From positions 1,583,928-1,647,927 of the forward strand of contig NC_013407.1 in the NCBI RefSeq assembly GCF_000024625.1: a DNA stretch of 64,000 bases, written 5' to 3'. Positions 1 through 8,185 of the stretch are shown one piece after another; the first letter of the stretch is position 1; the number at the start of each line of letters is the position of its first letter. The position numbers and the translations under genes are program-made. The notes beneath the pieces were generated by a model. The model did no database searches. It saw nothing but the letters and a program-made list of their open reading frames with translations, and was not told the DNA's origin. Source of the DNA: Methanocaldococcus vulcanius M7. GTDB lineage: Archaea; AGJL01; Methanococci; Methanococcales; Methanocaldococcaceae.

Positions 1-521
1 GCAAATTTATAAAGATCTACATCCCTTGAAAATATATGCTCTTCTAAGATTCCGTAGTATAAATATTCAATTATATATTTGTCGTCTATCTTTTTGGCAA
101 TTCCTTCTTTTTCAAGTTTTTTTAGCCCACCTATAAAACCAAGTTCTTTCGCTTTTTTATATTCCTCTATTGACTCAAATCCAGAGTTTTTATACTTTTT
201 ATACTCTTCAATATCTCCAAAGTGAAGATATTCATAATATTCCTTTGCATTCAATCCCAATGATTTTGCCTCTACCATGTCCTCCAATGTTTTAAATCCT
301 TCTGAGGGTATGTAAAATATCACCCCATTGTCTACAAAAAAGAAGATACATTCATTATTATCTCTATATCTGCAAATTACATGTTTTCCCAATATTTTAT
401 GTGCTTCTAAAAATTCTTCTATATTTTTAACTCTAACTTTTGGAAGGTCTTCTATCTCATCTACATCAACATACTTTACCAAACCAAGCATAATTTTTAA
501 AATATTTGTATTTTTACACAT
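1..521 (-). CDS. Uncharacterised helical-repeat protein (partial, C-terminus off window)
   Basis: The minus-strand frame is open from an ATG at 521 to the window edge, about 173 codons without a stop, so the gene is cut at its C-terminus. I do not recognise the family. The first 80 residues form a mixed domain with hydrophobic strands; after it come short helical units with the pattern EEYKKxKxxGF (IEEYKKYKNSGFES, then IEEYKKAKELGF), spaced about 14 residues. Such units resemble the short helical repeats seen in other uncharacterised Methanocaldococcus proteins. No catalytic motif is visible. The codon usage and AT content match the neighbours. A role in protein-protein contact is only a guess from the repeats. 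Confidence 0.7.
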   Translation of the reverse strand, partial: MCKNTNILKIMLGLVKYVDVDEIEDLPKVRVKNIEEFLEAHKILGKHVICRYRDNNECIFFFVDNGVIFYIPSEGFKTLEDMVEAKSLGLNAKEYYEYLHFGDIEEYKKYKNSGFESIEEYKKAKELGFIGGLKKLEKEGIAKKIDDKYIIEYLYYGILEEHIFSRDVDLYKF

Positions 522-819
522 ATTAATCACTCGTATTTTATTTTTAATGTATTATTTTAAATTTTTCAATAATTTGAAAAGATTGCATTTAATAATCATT
601 ATTTGGATATTATTTGGAAATATTCAATTATAAACGCTTTTCTTTAATCTAATAATCAAAAAAAAGAAATATTGACGTTTAATAATTAAATTTTTTACAG
701 TATCTTCTGTTAGCCATTTTTGTATTTGTGATTTTTAAAATAGACAAGACAACCTAATGGTAAAAACTAATACAAAAATATAAAAAATAAATAGCATAAA
801 AATTGCAAAAATAAAGCTT
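522..819. other. AT-rich intergenic stretch, nothing recognised
   Basis: About 300 bases between the partial repeat-protein gene and rps27e, both on the minus strand. I see only AT-rich sequence with T tracts compatible with termination of the rps27e transcript and a promoter for the leftward gene. A plus-strand frame here is low in complexity and antisense to the partial gene. Confidence 0.5.
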
Positions 820-1005
820 TTAACCCAGTATCTCCAATATTTTAGCTTTTACTTTACCTTTTCCGCTTCTTGGTTCTACTAAGACCTTTCCGCAAGTAAG
901 ACACTTGACAATTGTAGCCGGACTTCCAAATACAACTTGCTCGTTGTTGCATTCTGGACATTGAACTTTTAAAAATTTTGTTCTTGGTTGTGGGATCAGT
1001 TCCAT
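820..1005 (-). CDS. rps27e: 30S ribosomal protein S27e
   Basis: Small-subunit ribosomal protein of 61 residues with a C4 zinc ribbon: CPEC near residue 16 and CLTC near residue 35, the usual arrangement for archaeal S27e. The length and the basic C-terminus (GKGKVKAK) are typical. The start ATG at 1005 follows a GAGGGGAGA-type Shine-Dalgarno. It is the last gene of the leftward group pcn, GINS, rpl44e, rps27e. An AT-rich spacer of about 130 bases separates it from rpl44e, so it may also have its own promoter. Confidence 0.95.
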   Translation of the reverse strand: MELIPQPRTKFLKVQCPECNNEQVVFGSPATIVKCLTCGKVLVEPRSGKGKVKAKILEILG

Positions 1006-1137
1006 TGTCTCCCCTCTCTATTGTTTTATTTTATTTTGGAGTTTATATTAAAATTATATAAATTAAATAAATCATATTAAAAAAGTTATTTTTTATTTAT
1101 TGTGTTTTTTACCTTTTATTTGTTTATTTATTCGGAA

Positions 1138-1422
1138 TTACTTCTCTACAAATTCAAATCTACCAGACCTAAAACATCCGTTTGCCTTTGTGTGCATTTT
1201 TCCACATTCAGTACATTTAAATCTCAAATCGATTCTTTTAACTGGTTTTGACCTATCTGGTAAAGGTCTTGGGAACCCTCCATAACCTGACGTAACTCTT
1301 CTGAACTGTCTTTGACCCCAAGTTAACTCACTTGGTTTCCCTTTTTTTGCCTTTTCTACTGTATGAATTGTATGCTTTTTACAGTATGGACAGTATCTTT
1401 TAACTTTTTTCGGCATTTTCAT
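1138..1422 (-). CDS. rpl44e: 50S ribosomal protein L44e
   Basis: Large-subunit protein of 94 residues with two zinc-binding pairs, CPYC near residue 12 and CTEC near residue 71, plus the HTxHTV and MHTK segments of the L44e (L36ae) family. I take the ATG at 1422 because a GGTGA motif lies 5 bases upstream. The frame runs further upstream to a GTG at 1431, but that codon lies inside the Shine-Dalgarno. The first 23 bases overlap the 3' end of the GINS gene, which suggests translational coupling. Confidence 0.94.
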   Translation of the reverse strand: MKMPKKVKRYCPYCKKHTIHTVEKAKKGKPSELTWGQRQFRRVTSGYGGFPRPLPDRSKPVKRIDLRFKCTECGKMHTKANGCFRSGRFEFVEK

Positions 1423-1912
1423 AACTTTCACCTATTCTTGAGATGATTCTGTGTTTTTCTAAAATACTGGCTATCCTTCTATCTAATGAGAGAACATCAT
1501 TTTTGTTTAGGGAGTATATATAACTGCCGTCTGTAAATGATGGAAAGTTTTTATCGACCTTTACAACATCAATATCGTTTATTGTATATATAAGTTTTGG
1601 TGTCTCAATCTCATTGGGTTTTGGAGATTCTTCACTTTTTAACTCAGTGGAAATATTTTCAATAGCAGTTATAATATTTAATTCTTCCAAAAGCAAGTTT
1701 TCTCTTTCCTCATCCAAATAAAGAGCTTTATAGATCCTAAGTTTTCTAATCTCTTTAAAGTAGTATTCAATCCTCTTTTTTTCTTTATCTTCGGCTGTAA
1801 TTATATACTCCCTAACTTCATCATAAAAGTTTTCTGGTAGTTTTAAAAGCTTATCGTTTTTTATTTCTTCAAAAAAATATTTTTTTAGAGAAGAGTAGGG
1901 AGATGACTTCAT
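1400..1912 (-). CDS. GINS-family replication protein (Gins51/Gins15 type)
   Basis: Predicted archaeal GINS subunit, which joins MCM and GAN/RecJ in the replicative CMG-like helicase. The helical N-terminal part (about residues 1-90) contains the charged [15 protein letters not shown] region. A small C-terminal beta domain begins near residue 120 and has the GINS B-domain pattern [19 protein letters not shown]. Placement directly behind pcn is a common euryarchaeal arrangement and supports the call. The ATG at 1912 follows GTGATACT. The 170-residue length fits. It overlaps rpl44e. The family is recognised by pattern and context rather than strong motifs, so the subunit type is less sure than the family. 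Confidence 0.78.
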   Translation of the reverse strand: MKSSPYSSLKKYFFEEIKNDKLLKLPENFYDEVREYIITAEDKEKKRIEYYFKEIRKLRIYKALYLDEERENLLLEELNIITAIENISTELKSEESPKPNEIETPKLIYTINDIDVVKVDKNFPSFTDGSYIYSLNKNDVLSLDRRIASILEKHRIISRIGESYENAEKS

Positions 1913-1976
1913 AGTATCACTTGTTTTTCATATAACTTCATTAAAAAATTATATAAAACTATATTTCCTCAATTTA

Positions 1977-2720
1977 TTATCCTTCAATTCTTGGAGCTAA
2001 AAGGAAGGTTAGATTAACTCCTGCTAAGGAATACTCCATTTTCAGAGGCATATCATTTCCAAGGTATATCTTGATAATATCTCCTGAACTAACTCCTTTA
2101 ACCATATCCATTAAATAATCCAAATTAAATGCACTTTTTGCTTCTTCTCCTACCTCTAAGTTTACAATTGCAGCGTCATCTTTCTCAAATTCTGCACTAA
2201 AATCGTTTAGGTCTCCCTTAGCTTGAATTAAAAATTTATCGTTTTCGACTTTTAATATTACATAATCACTAAAAAGATCTGCGTCCTTTAATGCCTCTTT
2301 AAACGCTTCTCCTTTAATAACCACTACGTTAGGATATTCTATATCAGGAACTTTAACTGAGGAGGCAGATAAATCTAACAAAGCCAAACTAAATTTTCTC
2401 TTACCAGTGTTTTCAAATATGATGTTTAATTTATTTTTTTCTTCATCCAACTCTAATATTAATTTATCTTTTGATTTTGCCCTGTTCATCACTTTTTTAA
2501 ATGCCTCTAAATCAATACCGATCTCATGTTCGTCAGCAGTGAACTCTTCAAAAGCCAAACTTGGAATTTCTAAACTAACTAATGCGACATGACTTGGATC
2601 CATTGCACTTGCTTTTATTCCCTCTTCGCTAACTTCAAAACAGATCTCATCTAAAAGTGTTGAAATTGTATCAACAACTTTTTTAAAGTCCTTTGCACTC
2701 TCCATAACTCCTCTGAACAT
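1977..2720 (-). CDS. pcn: DNA polymerase sliding clamp (PCNA)
   Basis: Homotrimeric sliding clamp of 247 residues that tethers DNA polymerase, FEN1 and ligase. The sequence carries the PCNA landmarks: the N-terminal [16 protein letters not shown] helix, [12 protein letters not shown] near residue 40, the interdomain region, and the C-terminal LAPRIEG tail that takes part in PIP-box binding. The ATG at 2720 follows a GGTGATAG motif. It leads the leftward replication and ribosome cluster. It corresponds to MJ0247 by recollection. Complete, nothing odd. Confidence 0.97.
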   Translation of the reverse strand: MFRGVMESAKDFKKVVDTISTLLDEICFEVSEEGIKASAMDPSHVALVSLEIPSLAFEEFTADEHEIGIDLEAFKKVMNRAKSKDKLILELDEEKNKLNIIFENTGKRKFSLALLDLSASSVKVPDIEYPNVVVIKGEAFKEALKDADLFSDYVILKVENDKFLIQAKGDLNDFSAEFEKDDAAIVNLEVGEEAKSAFNLDYLMDMVKGVSSGDIIKIYLGNDMPLKMEYSLAGVNLTFLLAPRIEG

Positions 2721-3191
2721 CTATCATCACCAGATTTATTATTTATGATTATTAAATTATGTCTTATATATTATTATATTATTTTTAATTATATTCCTCA
2801 TAATCTCACTAATTAATTTACCCTCAATACTTTTAACTTGTATTGATCTCCTACTTTGTGTCTTATTAGAGCTATATAATCATTTCTAAATAACATGGCA
2901 CGTTGATGTTATAACTGTCATAGAAGGTTATAATAACATAAATCGCAAAATGTATAAAAATGTTTTTATATCAAAATTCCTTTTTAATAGTTTATATTCT
3001 AACTTAAAATTTTATTTAATCAGTGAAAAAACATGGCTTATACAGATGTCAGTTATAAAATTATACTAAAATTAATTATAAAGGATATTACAAAATTATA
3101 GATTAATTAAAAATATAAATAGATAACAAAATATAAATAGCTTTTAAAAATCATCCAAATCATTGACAAAATTAGCATTTATGTGATTGCA
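2721..3191. promoter_or_regulatory. Divergent promoter region between pcn and chorismate mutase
   Basis: About 470 bases of very AT-rich DNA between two divergent gene groups. TATA-like elements face both ways; the clearest for the rightward group is AAAATATAAATAG at 3128-3140, about 50 bases before the start codon. An imperfect palindrome at about 2905-2932 (ATGTTATAAC ... GTTATAATAACAT) could be a regulator site. I found no gene and no RNA-like GC-rich segment. A replication origin role is not supported, because no ORB-like repeats are seen. Confidence 0.45.
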
Positions 3192-3482
3192 ATGACAGAG
3201 GAACTAAATGAAATACGGAAAAAAATAGATGAGATCGACAGCAAGATCTTAGAGTTAATCGCTAAGAGAAACAGTTTAGCTAAGGATGTGGCAGAAATAA
3301 AAAGCAAGATGGGCATTCCAATTAATGATGAGGAAAGAGAAAAATATATATACGATAGGATAAGAAAACTTTGTAGAGAACATAAGGTAGATGAAAATAT
3401 CGGAGTTCAAATATTCAAAATACTTATTGAGCATAACAAGCATCTACAAAAACAGTATTTAAGTGAAACACAACAAAAATAG
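3192..3482 (+). CDS. aroQ: Chorismate mutase (AroQ class, monofunctional)
   Basis: Converts chorismate to prephenate for phenylalanine and tyrosine synthesis. The protein is an all-helical AroQ domain of 96 residues. It has the family signature in order: IRKKIDEIDSKILELIAKR at the N-terminus, with the active-site Arg near residue 8, then AKDVAEIKSKMGIPI with the catalytic Lys, then a third helix. The ATG at 3192 is preferred because GTGAT lies just upstream; the in-frame GTG at 3183 lies within that motif. It is followed by rps17e and dapA on the same strand, and aroA lies 3.5 kb further on. Confidence 0.93.
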   Translation: MTEELNEIRKKIDEIDSKILELIAKRNSLAKDVAEIKSKMGIPINDEEREKYIYDRIRKLCREHKVDENIGVQIFKILIEHNKHLQKQYLSETQQK

Positions 3483-3581
3483 ATTCATTATTAAATATTA
3501 TCTCCAAAATAGTTCAAAAATAAAAATCGATATAAAAATAAAAAATAAAATTAAAATGAACAAAAATAAGAAGGTGATAAG

Positions 3582-3770
3582 ATGGGAAGGATCAGGCAGA
3601 CATTGATTAAGAGAACATCATTAGAATTGATTAAAAAATATAGAGATCTGTTTACTACTGATTTTGAAACTAATAAGAGAGTTTTAGAACAAGTTGCTCA
3701 AATATCAACAAAAAGATTAAGAAATAGAATTGCAGGATATATAACCCATAAGATGAGACAGCTTCAATAA
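3582..3770 (+). CDS. rps17e: 30S ribosomal protein S17e
   Basis: Small basic ribosomal protein of 62 residues. It begins MGRIRQTLIKRTSLELIKKY, the conserved S17e N-terminus, and continues with TTDFETNKRVLEQVAQ and KRLRNRIAGY. The start has an optimal GGTGATAAG motif. It lies 12 bases before dapA, so the two are very likely cotranscribed. Confidence 0.96.
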   Translation: MGRIRQTLIKRTSLELIKKYRDLFTTDFETNKRVLEQVAQISTKRLRNRIAGYITHKMRQLQ

Positions 3771-3782
3771 AGGTGACGTTAA

Positions 3783-4649
3783 ATGTTTAAAGGGGTCTAT
3801 CCCGCCATTATAACTCCTTTTAAAAATGGAGAAGTGGACTTTGAAGGATTGGAAGATCATTTAAACTTTTTAATTGAAAATGGAGTGAGTGGAGTTGTAG
3901 CTGTTGGAACTACCGGAGAGAGTCCAACATTATCACATGAAGAACATAAAAAAGTTATTGAAAAAGTAGTGGATATAGCAAATGGTAAGATTCAGGTTAT
4001 TGCAGGTGCAGGTTCAAATTGCACAAGAGAGGCGGTAGAACTTTCTATTTTTGCTGAGGATGTTGGAGCAGATGCAATATTATCAATAACCCCTTATTAC
4101 AATAAACCAACCCAGGAAGGGTTAAAAAAGCATTTCGAAAAGATCGCTCAATCAGTAAATATTCCAATTGTTTTGTATAATGTCCCATCAAGAACTGCCT
4201 TAAACTTAGAACCAAAAACAGTTAAAGTACTATCAGAAGAATACAGCAATATTTCAGCAGTTAAAGAGGCGAATCCTAACTTATCCCAAGTTTCAGAATT
4301 AATTCAAAATGGAATAACTGTTCTATCCGGAAACGATGAGTTAACTCTCCCAATAATGTCTTTGGGTGGAAAGGGAGTGGTTAGTGTAGTGGCAAATATT
4401 GTTCCAAGGGAGTTCGTTGAGATGGTTGATTCAGCATTAAAAGGAGATTTTGAAAAAGCAAGGGAGATCCATTATAAATTATTCCCACTGATGAAGGCAA
4501 TGTTTATAGAAACCAACCCAATTCCAGTTAAAACAGCCCTAAATATGATGGGAAGGCCAGCGGGAGAGTTGAGATTACCACTATGTGAGATGAGTAGTGA
4601 ACATAAACAAGTGTTAGAAAAAATATTAAAAGACCTTGGTTTAATCTAA
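3783..4649 (+). CDS. dapA: 4-hydroxy-tetrahydrodipicolinate synthase
   Basis: Condenses pyruvate with aspartate semialdehyde in the lysine (diaminopimelate) pathway, in the cytoplasm. The 288-residue protein is a TIM barrel with the GTTGESPTL phosphate or carboxylate loop near residue 43, the catalytic Tyr in YNVPSRT near residue 133, and the Schiff-base Lys in VKEAN near residue 161. The C-terminal part matches DapA rather than the KdgA or NanA aldolases. The ATG at 3783 follows AGGTGACG. It is cotranscribed with rps17e and the GatC-like gene. Confidence 0.96.
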   Translation: MFKGVYPAIITPFKNGEVDFEGLEDHLNFLIENGVSGVVAVGTTGESPTLSHEEHKKVIEKVVDIANGKIQVIAGAGSNCTREAVELSIFAEDVGADAILSITPYYNKPTQEGLKKHFEKIAQSVNIPIVLYNVPSRTALNLEPKTVKVLSEEYSNISAVKEANPNLSQVSELIQNGITVLSGNDELTLPIMSLGGKGVVSVVANIVPREFVEMVDSALKGDFEKAREIHYKLFPLMKAMFIETNPIPVKTALNMMGRPAGELRLPLCEMSSEHKQVLEKILKDLGLI

Positions 4650-4661
4650 ATGGTGATCCTG

Positions 4662-4910
4662 TTGAATGAAAAACAGATTGAAAAGATAAGAAGAGAAGCA
4701 GAAGAGATCGTTGAAAAATTTAGTAAAGTTTTGGAAGAGTTTAACTTAGAGATGGAAGAGAGTTATTATATCATAGAGAGTAGAAATGTGTTAAGAGAGG
4801 ATAATGCAGTAGAAGCAGATCCAAATTTCAGGGAGAAATTCTTAAAAATTGCTCCTAAGACCAACAAGGAAGGGTATATTATTGTAGAAAAAGGAAGTTG
4901 GCTAAAATAA
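4662..4910 (+). CDS. gatC: GatC-like protein (aminoacyl-tRNA amidotransferase subunit C family)
   Basis: An 82-residue protein with an N-terminal helix (EKIRREAEEIVEKFSKVLEEF) and a C-terminal segment NVLREDNAV ... APKTNKEGYIIVEKGSW. That segment matches the NVLReD ... aP ... gyivVek pattern of GatC, the small structural subunit of GatCAB that helps form Asn-tRNA or Gln-tRNA. I take the TTG at 4662 because GGTGAT lies 4 bases upstream; the frame-compatible ATG at 4650 directly follows the dapA stop and has no free ribosome site. gatA and gatB are not in the window, so the function rests on similarity alone. Confidence 0.66.
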   Translation: MNEKQIEKIRREAEEIVEKFSKVLEEFNLEMEESYYIIESRNVLREDNAVEADPNFREKFLKIAPKTNKEGYIIVEKGSWLK

Positions 4911-5026
4911 AAACACCAAAAAGTTTAAGTAAGTGTTATATATTATTTGAAGTAAACATTTGAAAATAAAAGAACGAGGGTGATACCATAAAGAGGAGTT
5001 CAAGAAGATGGAAGAAAAAAGGAAGA

Positions 5027-5095
5027 ATGAGATGGAAGTGGTATAAAAAAAGATTAAGAAGGTTAAAAAGAGAGAGAAAAAGAGCAAGAGCTTAA
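5027..5095 (+). CDS. rpl41e: 50S ribosomal protein L41e (tiny, start uncertain)
   Basis: A 22-codon frame encodes [20 protein letters not shown] plus two residues. This parallels eukaryotic L41 (about 25 residues, beginning MRAKW and almost wholly Arg/Lys). The ATG at 5027 matches the eukaryotic start but has only a weak purine-rich site (GGAAGA). The frame stays open upstream with a basic sequence ([10 protein letters not shown]) to 4988, where an ATA codon stands 3 bases after a strong GGGTGAT. The real start may therefore be upstream, through a non-ATG codon. The gene is too short for ordinary gene callers. A T-rich terminator follows. Confidence 0.75.
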   Translation: MRWKWYKKRLRRLKRERKRARA

Positions 5096-5157
5096 ATATG
5101 ATCTACAATATTGCACCTACAATATATTCAATATTGTTGTCATGCAAAAAACATTTT

Positions 5158-5205
5158 AAAACATTTTTAGTTTTTTTTTTGCCTATTTTTATTTTATTAT
5201 TTTTT
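5158..5205 (+). terminator. T-rich terminator after rpl41e
   Basis: The tract contains runs of ten or more T within 50 bases after the rpl41e stop. Archaeal polymerase stops at such U-rich tracts without a hairpin. It separates the rps17e-dapA group from the next gene at 5352. Confidence 0.45.
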
Positions 5206-5351
5206 AAGAAGTTTAATTGTTTTTTGTTTAATATTTTTATTTGTTTGATTGAGAATTAATTTTTAATATTGGCTTAATATTATTGTTTATAGTTTCACAA
5301 TCGTTCTAAATCCATCAATTTAAATCTTTACTAAATATTGATTGTGATACT

Positions 5352-5789
5352 ATGAAAGTTAGTGGTTTAACTAAAAAGATCATGGAGCATTTAAAAGAGC
5401 CCACAACAACAAAAGACCTCGCAAAGCAATTAAACATCCATCCCAAAAATATTGATGCAAAAATTAGGGTTTTGAGAGATCTTGGACTTGTTGAAACAAA
5501 AAAAGGCAGAAATGGAGGAATTAAATTAACAAAAGAAGGTTTAATTTTACTGGAAAAAGGAGAAATATCTCTAAGTGCTTTAAAACTACAAATAGTTGCA
5601 AAGGATAGAATTGGTTTATTAGCCGATATTTCCTCAAGAATATCAAAAATTGGAGGAAATATTACATCAACAGTTCTTGAAAGGGAGGGAGATAGAGTTG
5701 TCATATATCTTGTTATAGATGGTGTAGAGGAAAAAGAAATAAATAACGCATTAAGAGGATTAGTAGATAAAATATCCATTATCTGGTGA
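5352..5789 (+). CDS. Winged-helix plus ACT domain protein, probable amino-acid-responsive regulator
   Basis: The 145-residue protein joins two domains. Residues 1-70 form a winged helix (TTKDLAKQLNIHPKNIDAKI as the HTH, then a wing with KKGRNGGIKLTKEG). Residues 78-145 form an ACT domain (LQIVAKDRIGLLADISSRIS ... GGNITSTVLE), which usually binds an amino acid. The combination suggests a ligand-sensing regulator; neither the ligand nor the target is visible. The start follows GTGATACT. The stop lies 4 bases before the CYTH cyclase gene, so the two form an operon. Confidence 0.8.
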   Translation: MKVSGLTKKIMEHLKEPTTTKDLAKQLNIHPKNIDAKIRVLRDLGLVETKKGRNGGIKLTKEGLILLEKGEISLSALKLQIVAKDRIGLLADISSRISKIGGNITSTVLEREGDRVVIYLVIDGVEEKEINNALRGLVDKISIIW

Positions 5790-5793
5790 TAAA

Positions 5794-6324
5794 ATGATCG
5801 AAGTTGAAGTAAAGGTAAAAATTGATAATAAAGAAGAAATTTCAAAAAAATTAAAAGAACTTGGATTTAAATACATTAAAAAGAAATTCCAAGAAGATAT
5901 TTACTTCAATGGAATAGATCGGGACTTTAAAAAAACTGATGAAGCTTTAAGGATCAGAGATGAAGATGGAAATTTCTTTATCACATATAAAGGACCAAAA
6001 CTTGATAACATATCAAAAACAAGAGAGGAAATTGAAGTCAAAATTGAAGATAAAGAAAAAATGAGAAAAATTTTAAAAAAACTTGGATTTAAAGAAGTCC
6101 CTCCGATTAGAAAAATTAGGGAGATTTATAAAAAGGGAGATATTGAAGCAAGTATTGATGAAGTAGATTCACTTGGGACATTTTTAGAATTGGAAAAACC
6201 AGTAAAAAGTATGGAAGAAAAAGATAATGCATTGAAAGAGATCCTAACTATACTGAAAGCTTTAAATATAAGTAATGACAATATTATTAGGAAATCATAC
6301 TTGGAGCTAAGGGGGTCGCAATGA
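5794..6324 (+). CDS. cyaB: CYTH domain protein, class IV adenylate cyclase (CyaB) family
   Basis: The 176-residue protein begins MIEVEVKVKI, the ExExK signature of CYTH phosphohydrolase and cyclase domains. It continues with conserved charged strands (RDFKKTDEALRIRDEDG, ITYKGPK, KTREEIEVKIED) that line the triphosphate tunnel. Family members are class IV adenylate cyclases or triphosphatases. The length matches archaeal CyaB, but the substrate cannot be decided from sequence. The start lies 4 bases after the ACT regulator with GGTGATAAA, and its stop overlaps the next tiny gene by ATGA. Confidence 0.85.
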   Translation: MIEVEVKVKIDNKEEISKKLKELGFKYIKKKFQEDIYFNGIDRDFKKTDEALRIRDEDGNFFITYKGPKLDNISKTREEIEVKIEDKEKMRKILKKLGFKEVPPIRKIREIYKKGDIEASIDEVDSLGTFLELEKPVKSMEEKDNALKEILTILKALNISNDNIIRKSYLELRGSQ

Positions 6325-6425
6325 AAACAGTAAAATTAAAATTAAGCAAAAGGCAGTTATTAGCAATATTTGTAGCAATTTTAATGATGCTTTCAATAAT
6401 TCCAGTATTCTTAATGGGCATTTAA
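6321..6425 (+). CDS. 34-residue single-pass membrane miniprotein
   Basis: A short frame overlaps the cyclase stop (ATGA) and so is probably translated by coupling; GGGGG lies just upstream. The peptide has a basic N-terminus (MKTVKLKLSKRQ) followed by one hydrophobic segment (about residues 13-33, LLAIFVAILMMLSIIPVFLM) and ends two residues later. This looks like an inner-facing positively charged anchor with one membrane helix. No family is recognised. The overlap and the clean membrane design argue for a real gene. Confidence 0.55.
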   Translation: MKTVKLKLSKRQLLAIFVAILMMLSIIPVFLMGI

Positions 6426-6728
6426 AATAATCAATAATTATTATAAAACGTAAAATTAGAAAAATTAGAGCTTTTATATTATTAAAGTTCTTGTATATGA
6501 AAAGTCCTACAATATAAGTTTTTTATTAGTCCCACTATTTTAATCAAAACTGATTTTATATCTGATTAGGATTTTATATCTTCTTAACTTTTTTAAACTT
6601 AACATCAATAAACACTAAACATTAAAACCCCCTCAATATAAAATTCAAATTATTATTTCAATATTAAGAATTAAGTTTAAAAATTCTAAAAATAAATAAA
6701 AACAAAAAATAAAATATGGTGAGCAATC
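6426..6728. other. AT-rich intergenic stretch before aroA
   Basis: About 300 bases with no gene seen, only AT-rich sequence and the aroA ribosome site (GGTGAGC at 6719-6725). By recollection the genes to the left follow the M. jannaschii MJ0250-MJ0240 order and those to the right begin at MJ0502, so a rearrangement breakpoint may lie here. Confidence 0.4.
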
Positions 6729-8015
6729 TTGTTAGTGATAAATAAAACCAGCAGATTAGAGGGGAGCGTTAAAGCCCCTCCATCAAAATCATATACGCAT
6801 AGGGCGGTTATTGGTGCCTCATTAGCTGATGGAGTTAGCAGGATCATAAATCCGCTTTGGGGAGCGGATTGTTTATCATCAGTTTATGGATGTAAAATGT
6901 TAGGAGCAGAGATTGAACTAAAAAAAGAGGAAGATGAATGGATTGTTAAAGGAGGAAAACTAAAAACCCCAGATAATGTTATCGATATTGGAAACAGTGG
7001 AACAACCTTAAGAATTTTAACATCCATTGCCTCACAGATTCCCCGAGGATATGCTGTTTTAACAGGAGATGACTCTATAAGAAAAAGACCAATGCAACCC
7101 TTATTAGATGCTTTAAAGCAATTAAATATCAACGCGTTTTCATCGAAATTAGATGGAACTGCCCCAATAATAGTCAAAAGTGGAAAAATTGAGGGAAATA
7201 AGGTAAAGATTAGAGGAGACATTAGCTCCCAATTTATAACCTCTTTAATGATGTTCCTTCCATTTAATAAAGAAGATACTGAGATTATTTTAACATCTCC
7301 TTTAAAGTCAAAACCTTATATAGATATAACAATAGATATTCTCAGCACATTTGGCATAAAAATCAAAGAAACAGAAAACGGATTTTTGGTTTATGGAAAT
7401 CAAGAGTATAAAGCAATTGACTATATTGTTGAAGGAGATTACTCTTCAGCATCTTATCTAATTGCTGCTGGAGTTTTAATAAATTCAAATATCACCATTG
7501 AAAACCTATTTGCTAACTCAAAGCAAGGAGATAAAGCAATAATTAATATTGTAAAAGAAATGGGGGCAGATGTTAAAGTTAAAAAGGATAAAGTAATTAT
7601 TGAAGGAGAATACAACTTAGAGGGTATAGATGTAGATGTTAGAGATATTCCTGACTTAGTCCCAACAATTGCAGTTCTTGGATGCTTTGCAGAAGGAAAA
7701 ACTGAAATTTATAATGGAGAGCATGTTAGATTAAAGGAATGCGATAGGTTGAATGCCTGTGCAACTGAACTAAAAAAGATGGGTGCGGATATTAAAGAAA
7801 AACCAGATGGTTTAATTATAAGAGGAGTTAAAAAACTAAGAGGGGCTAAGTTAAACACCTATCATGATCATAGGTTAGTTATGGCATTCACAGTAGCAGG
7901 ATTAAAGGCGGAGGGAAAAACAATAATTGAAGGAGAGGATGCAGTGAAAATATCCTTCCCAAACTTTGTTAATGTTATGAAAAGTTTAGGAGCTAAAATT
8001 GAGGTAATAAGATGA
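6729..8015 (+). CDS. aroA: 3-phosphoshikimate 1-carboxyvinyltransferase (EPSP synthase)
   Basis: Transfers enolpyruvyl from PEP to shikimate 3-phosphate, the sixth shikimate-pathway step. The 428-residue protein shows the family motifs in order: PPSKSYTHRA near residue 18 (substrate Lys), GNSGTTLR near residue 87 (PEP-binding loop), ISSQFITSL near residue 164, DIPDLVPT near residue 305, and LKECDRL. The TTG at 6729 is chosen because GGTGAGC is well spaced before it. The stop overlaps a short downstream frame. Its product feeds chorismate for the chorismate mutase at 3.2 kb. Confidence 0.96.
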   Translation: MLVINKTSRLEGSVKAPPSKSYTHRAVIGASLADGVSRIINPLWGADCLSSVYGCKMLGAEIELKKEEDEWIVKGGKLKTPDNVIDIGNSGTTLRILTSIASQIPRGYAVLTGDDSIRKRPMQPLLDALKQLNINAFSSKLDGTAPIIVKSGKIEGNKVKIRGDISSQFITSLMMFLPFNKEDTEIILTSPLKSKPYIDITIDILSTFGIKIKETENGFLVYGNQEYKAIDYIVEGDYSSASYLIAAGVLINSNITIENLFANSKQGDKAIINIVKEMGADVKVKKDKVIIEGEYNLEGIDVDVRDIPDLVPTIAVLGCFAEGKTEIYNGEHVRLKECDRLNACATELKKMGADIKEKPDGLIIRGVKKLRGAKLNTYHDHRLVMAFTVAGLKAEGKTIIEGEDAVKISFPNFVNVMKSLGAKIEVIR

Positions 8016-8128
8016 AGATTTATAAAGAGGGACTTGAAAGGTATCCTCTCACTTATATTCTTGGGCAGAATATATTCCTATTAATTTATTTGTGTAAGAT
8101 GAAACTTATTTGCAACAGTAAAGGGTAA
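8012..8128 (+). CDS. Possible 38-residue peptide or gene fragment after aroA
   Basis: A short frame starts at an ATG overlapping the aroA stop (ATGA). Its peptide MKIYKEGLERYPLTYILGQN ends in a hydrophobic stretch and a short polar tail. The YPLTYILG segment resembles the PxxYILG motif at the end of the N-terminal domain of PrmC-type glutamine methyltransferases, but no methyltransferase domain follows. It may be a gene remnant, a coupled leader peptide or chance. No independent support was seen. Confidence 0.3.
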   Translation: MKIYKEGLERYPLTYILGQNIFLLIYLCKMKLICNSKG

Positions 8129-8185
8129 ATAACCTTACCAATATTAAATATTAAATTCTGATGACAGATTATTATGGTGATGCTT

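Noticed and set aside
328-633. Plus-strand frame of 101 codons
   Set aside because: It is antisense to the partial repeat protein, low in complexity and has no ribosome site.
2721-3191. Possible replication origin next to pcn and GINS
   Set aside because: AT-rich and next to replication genes, but no Orc1/Cdc6 gene and no ORB-like repeats are visible.
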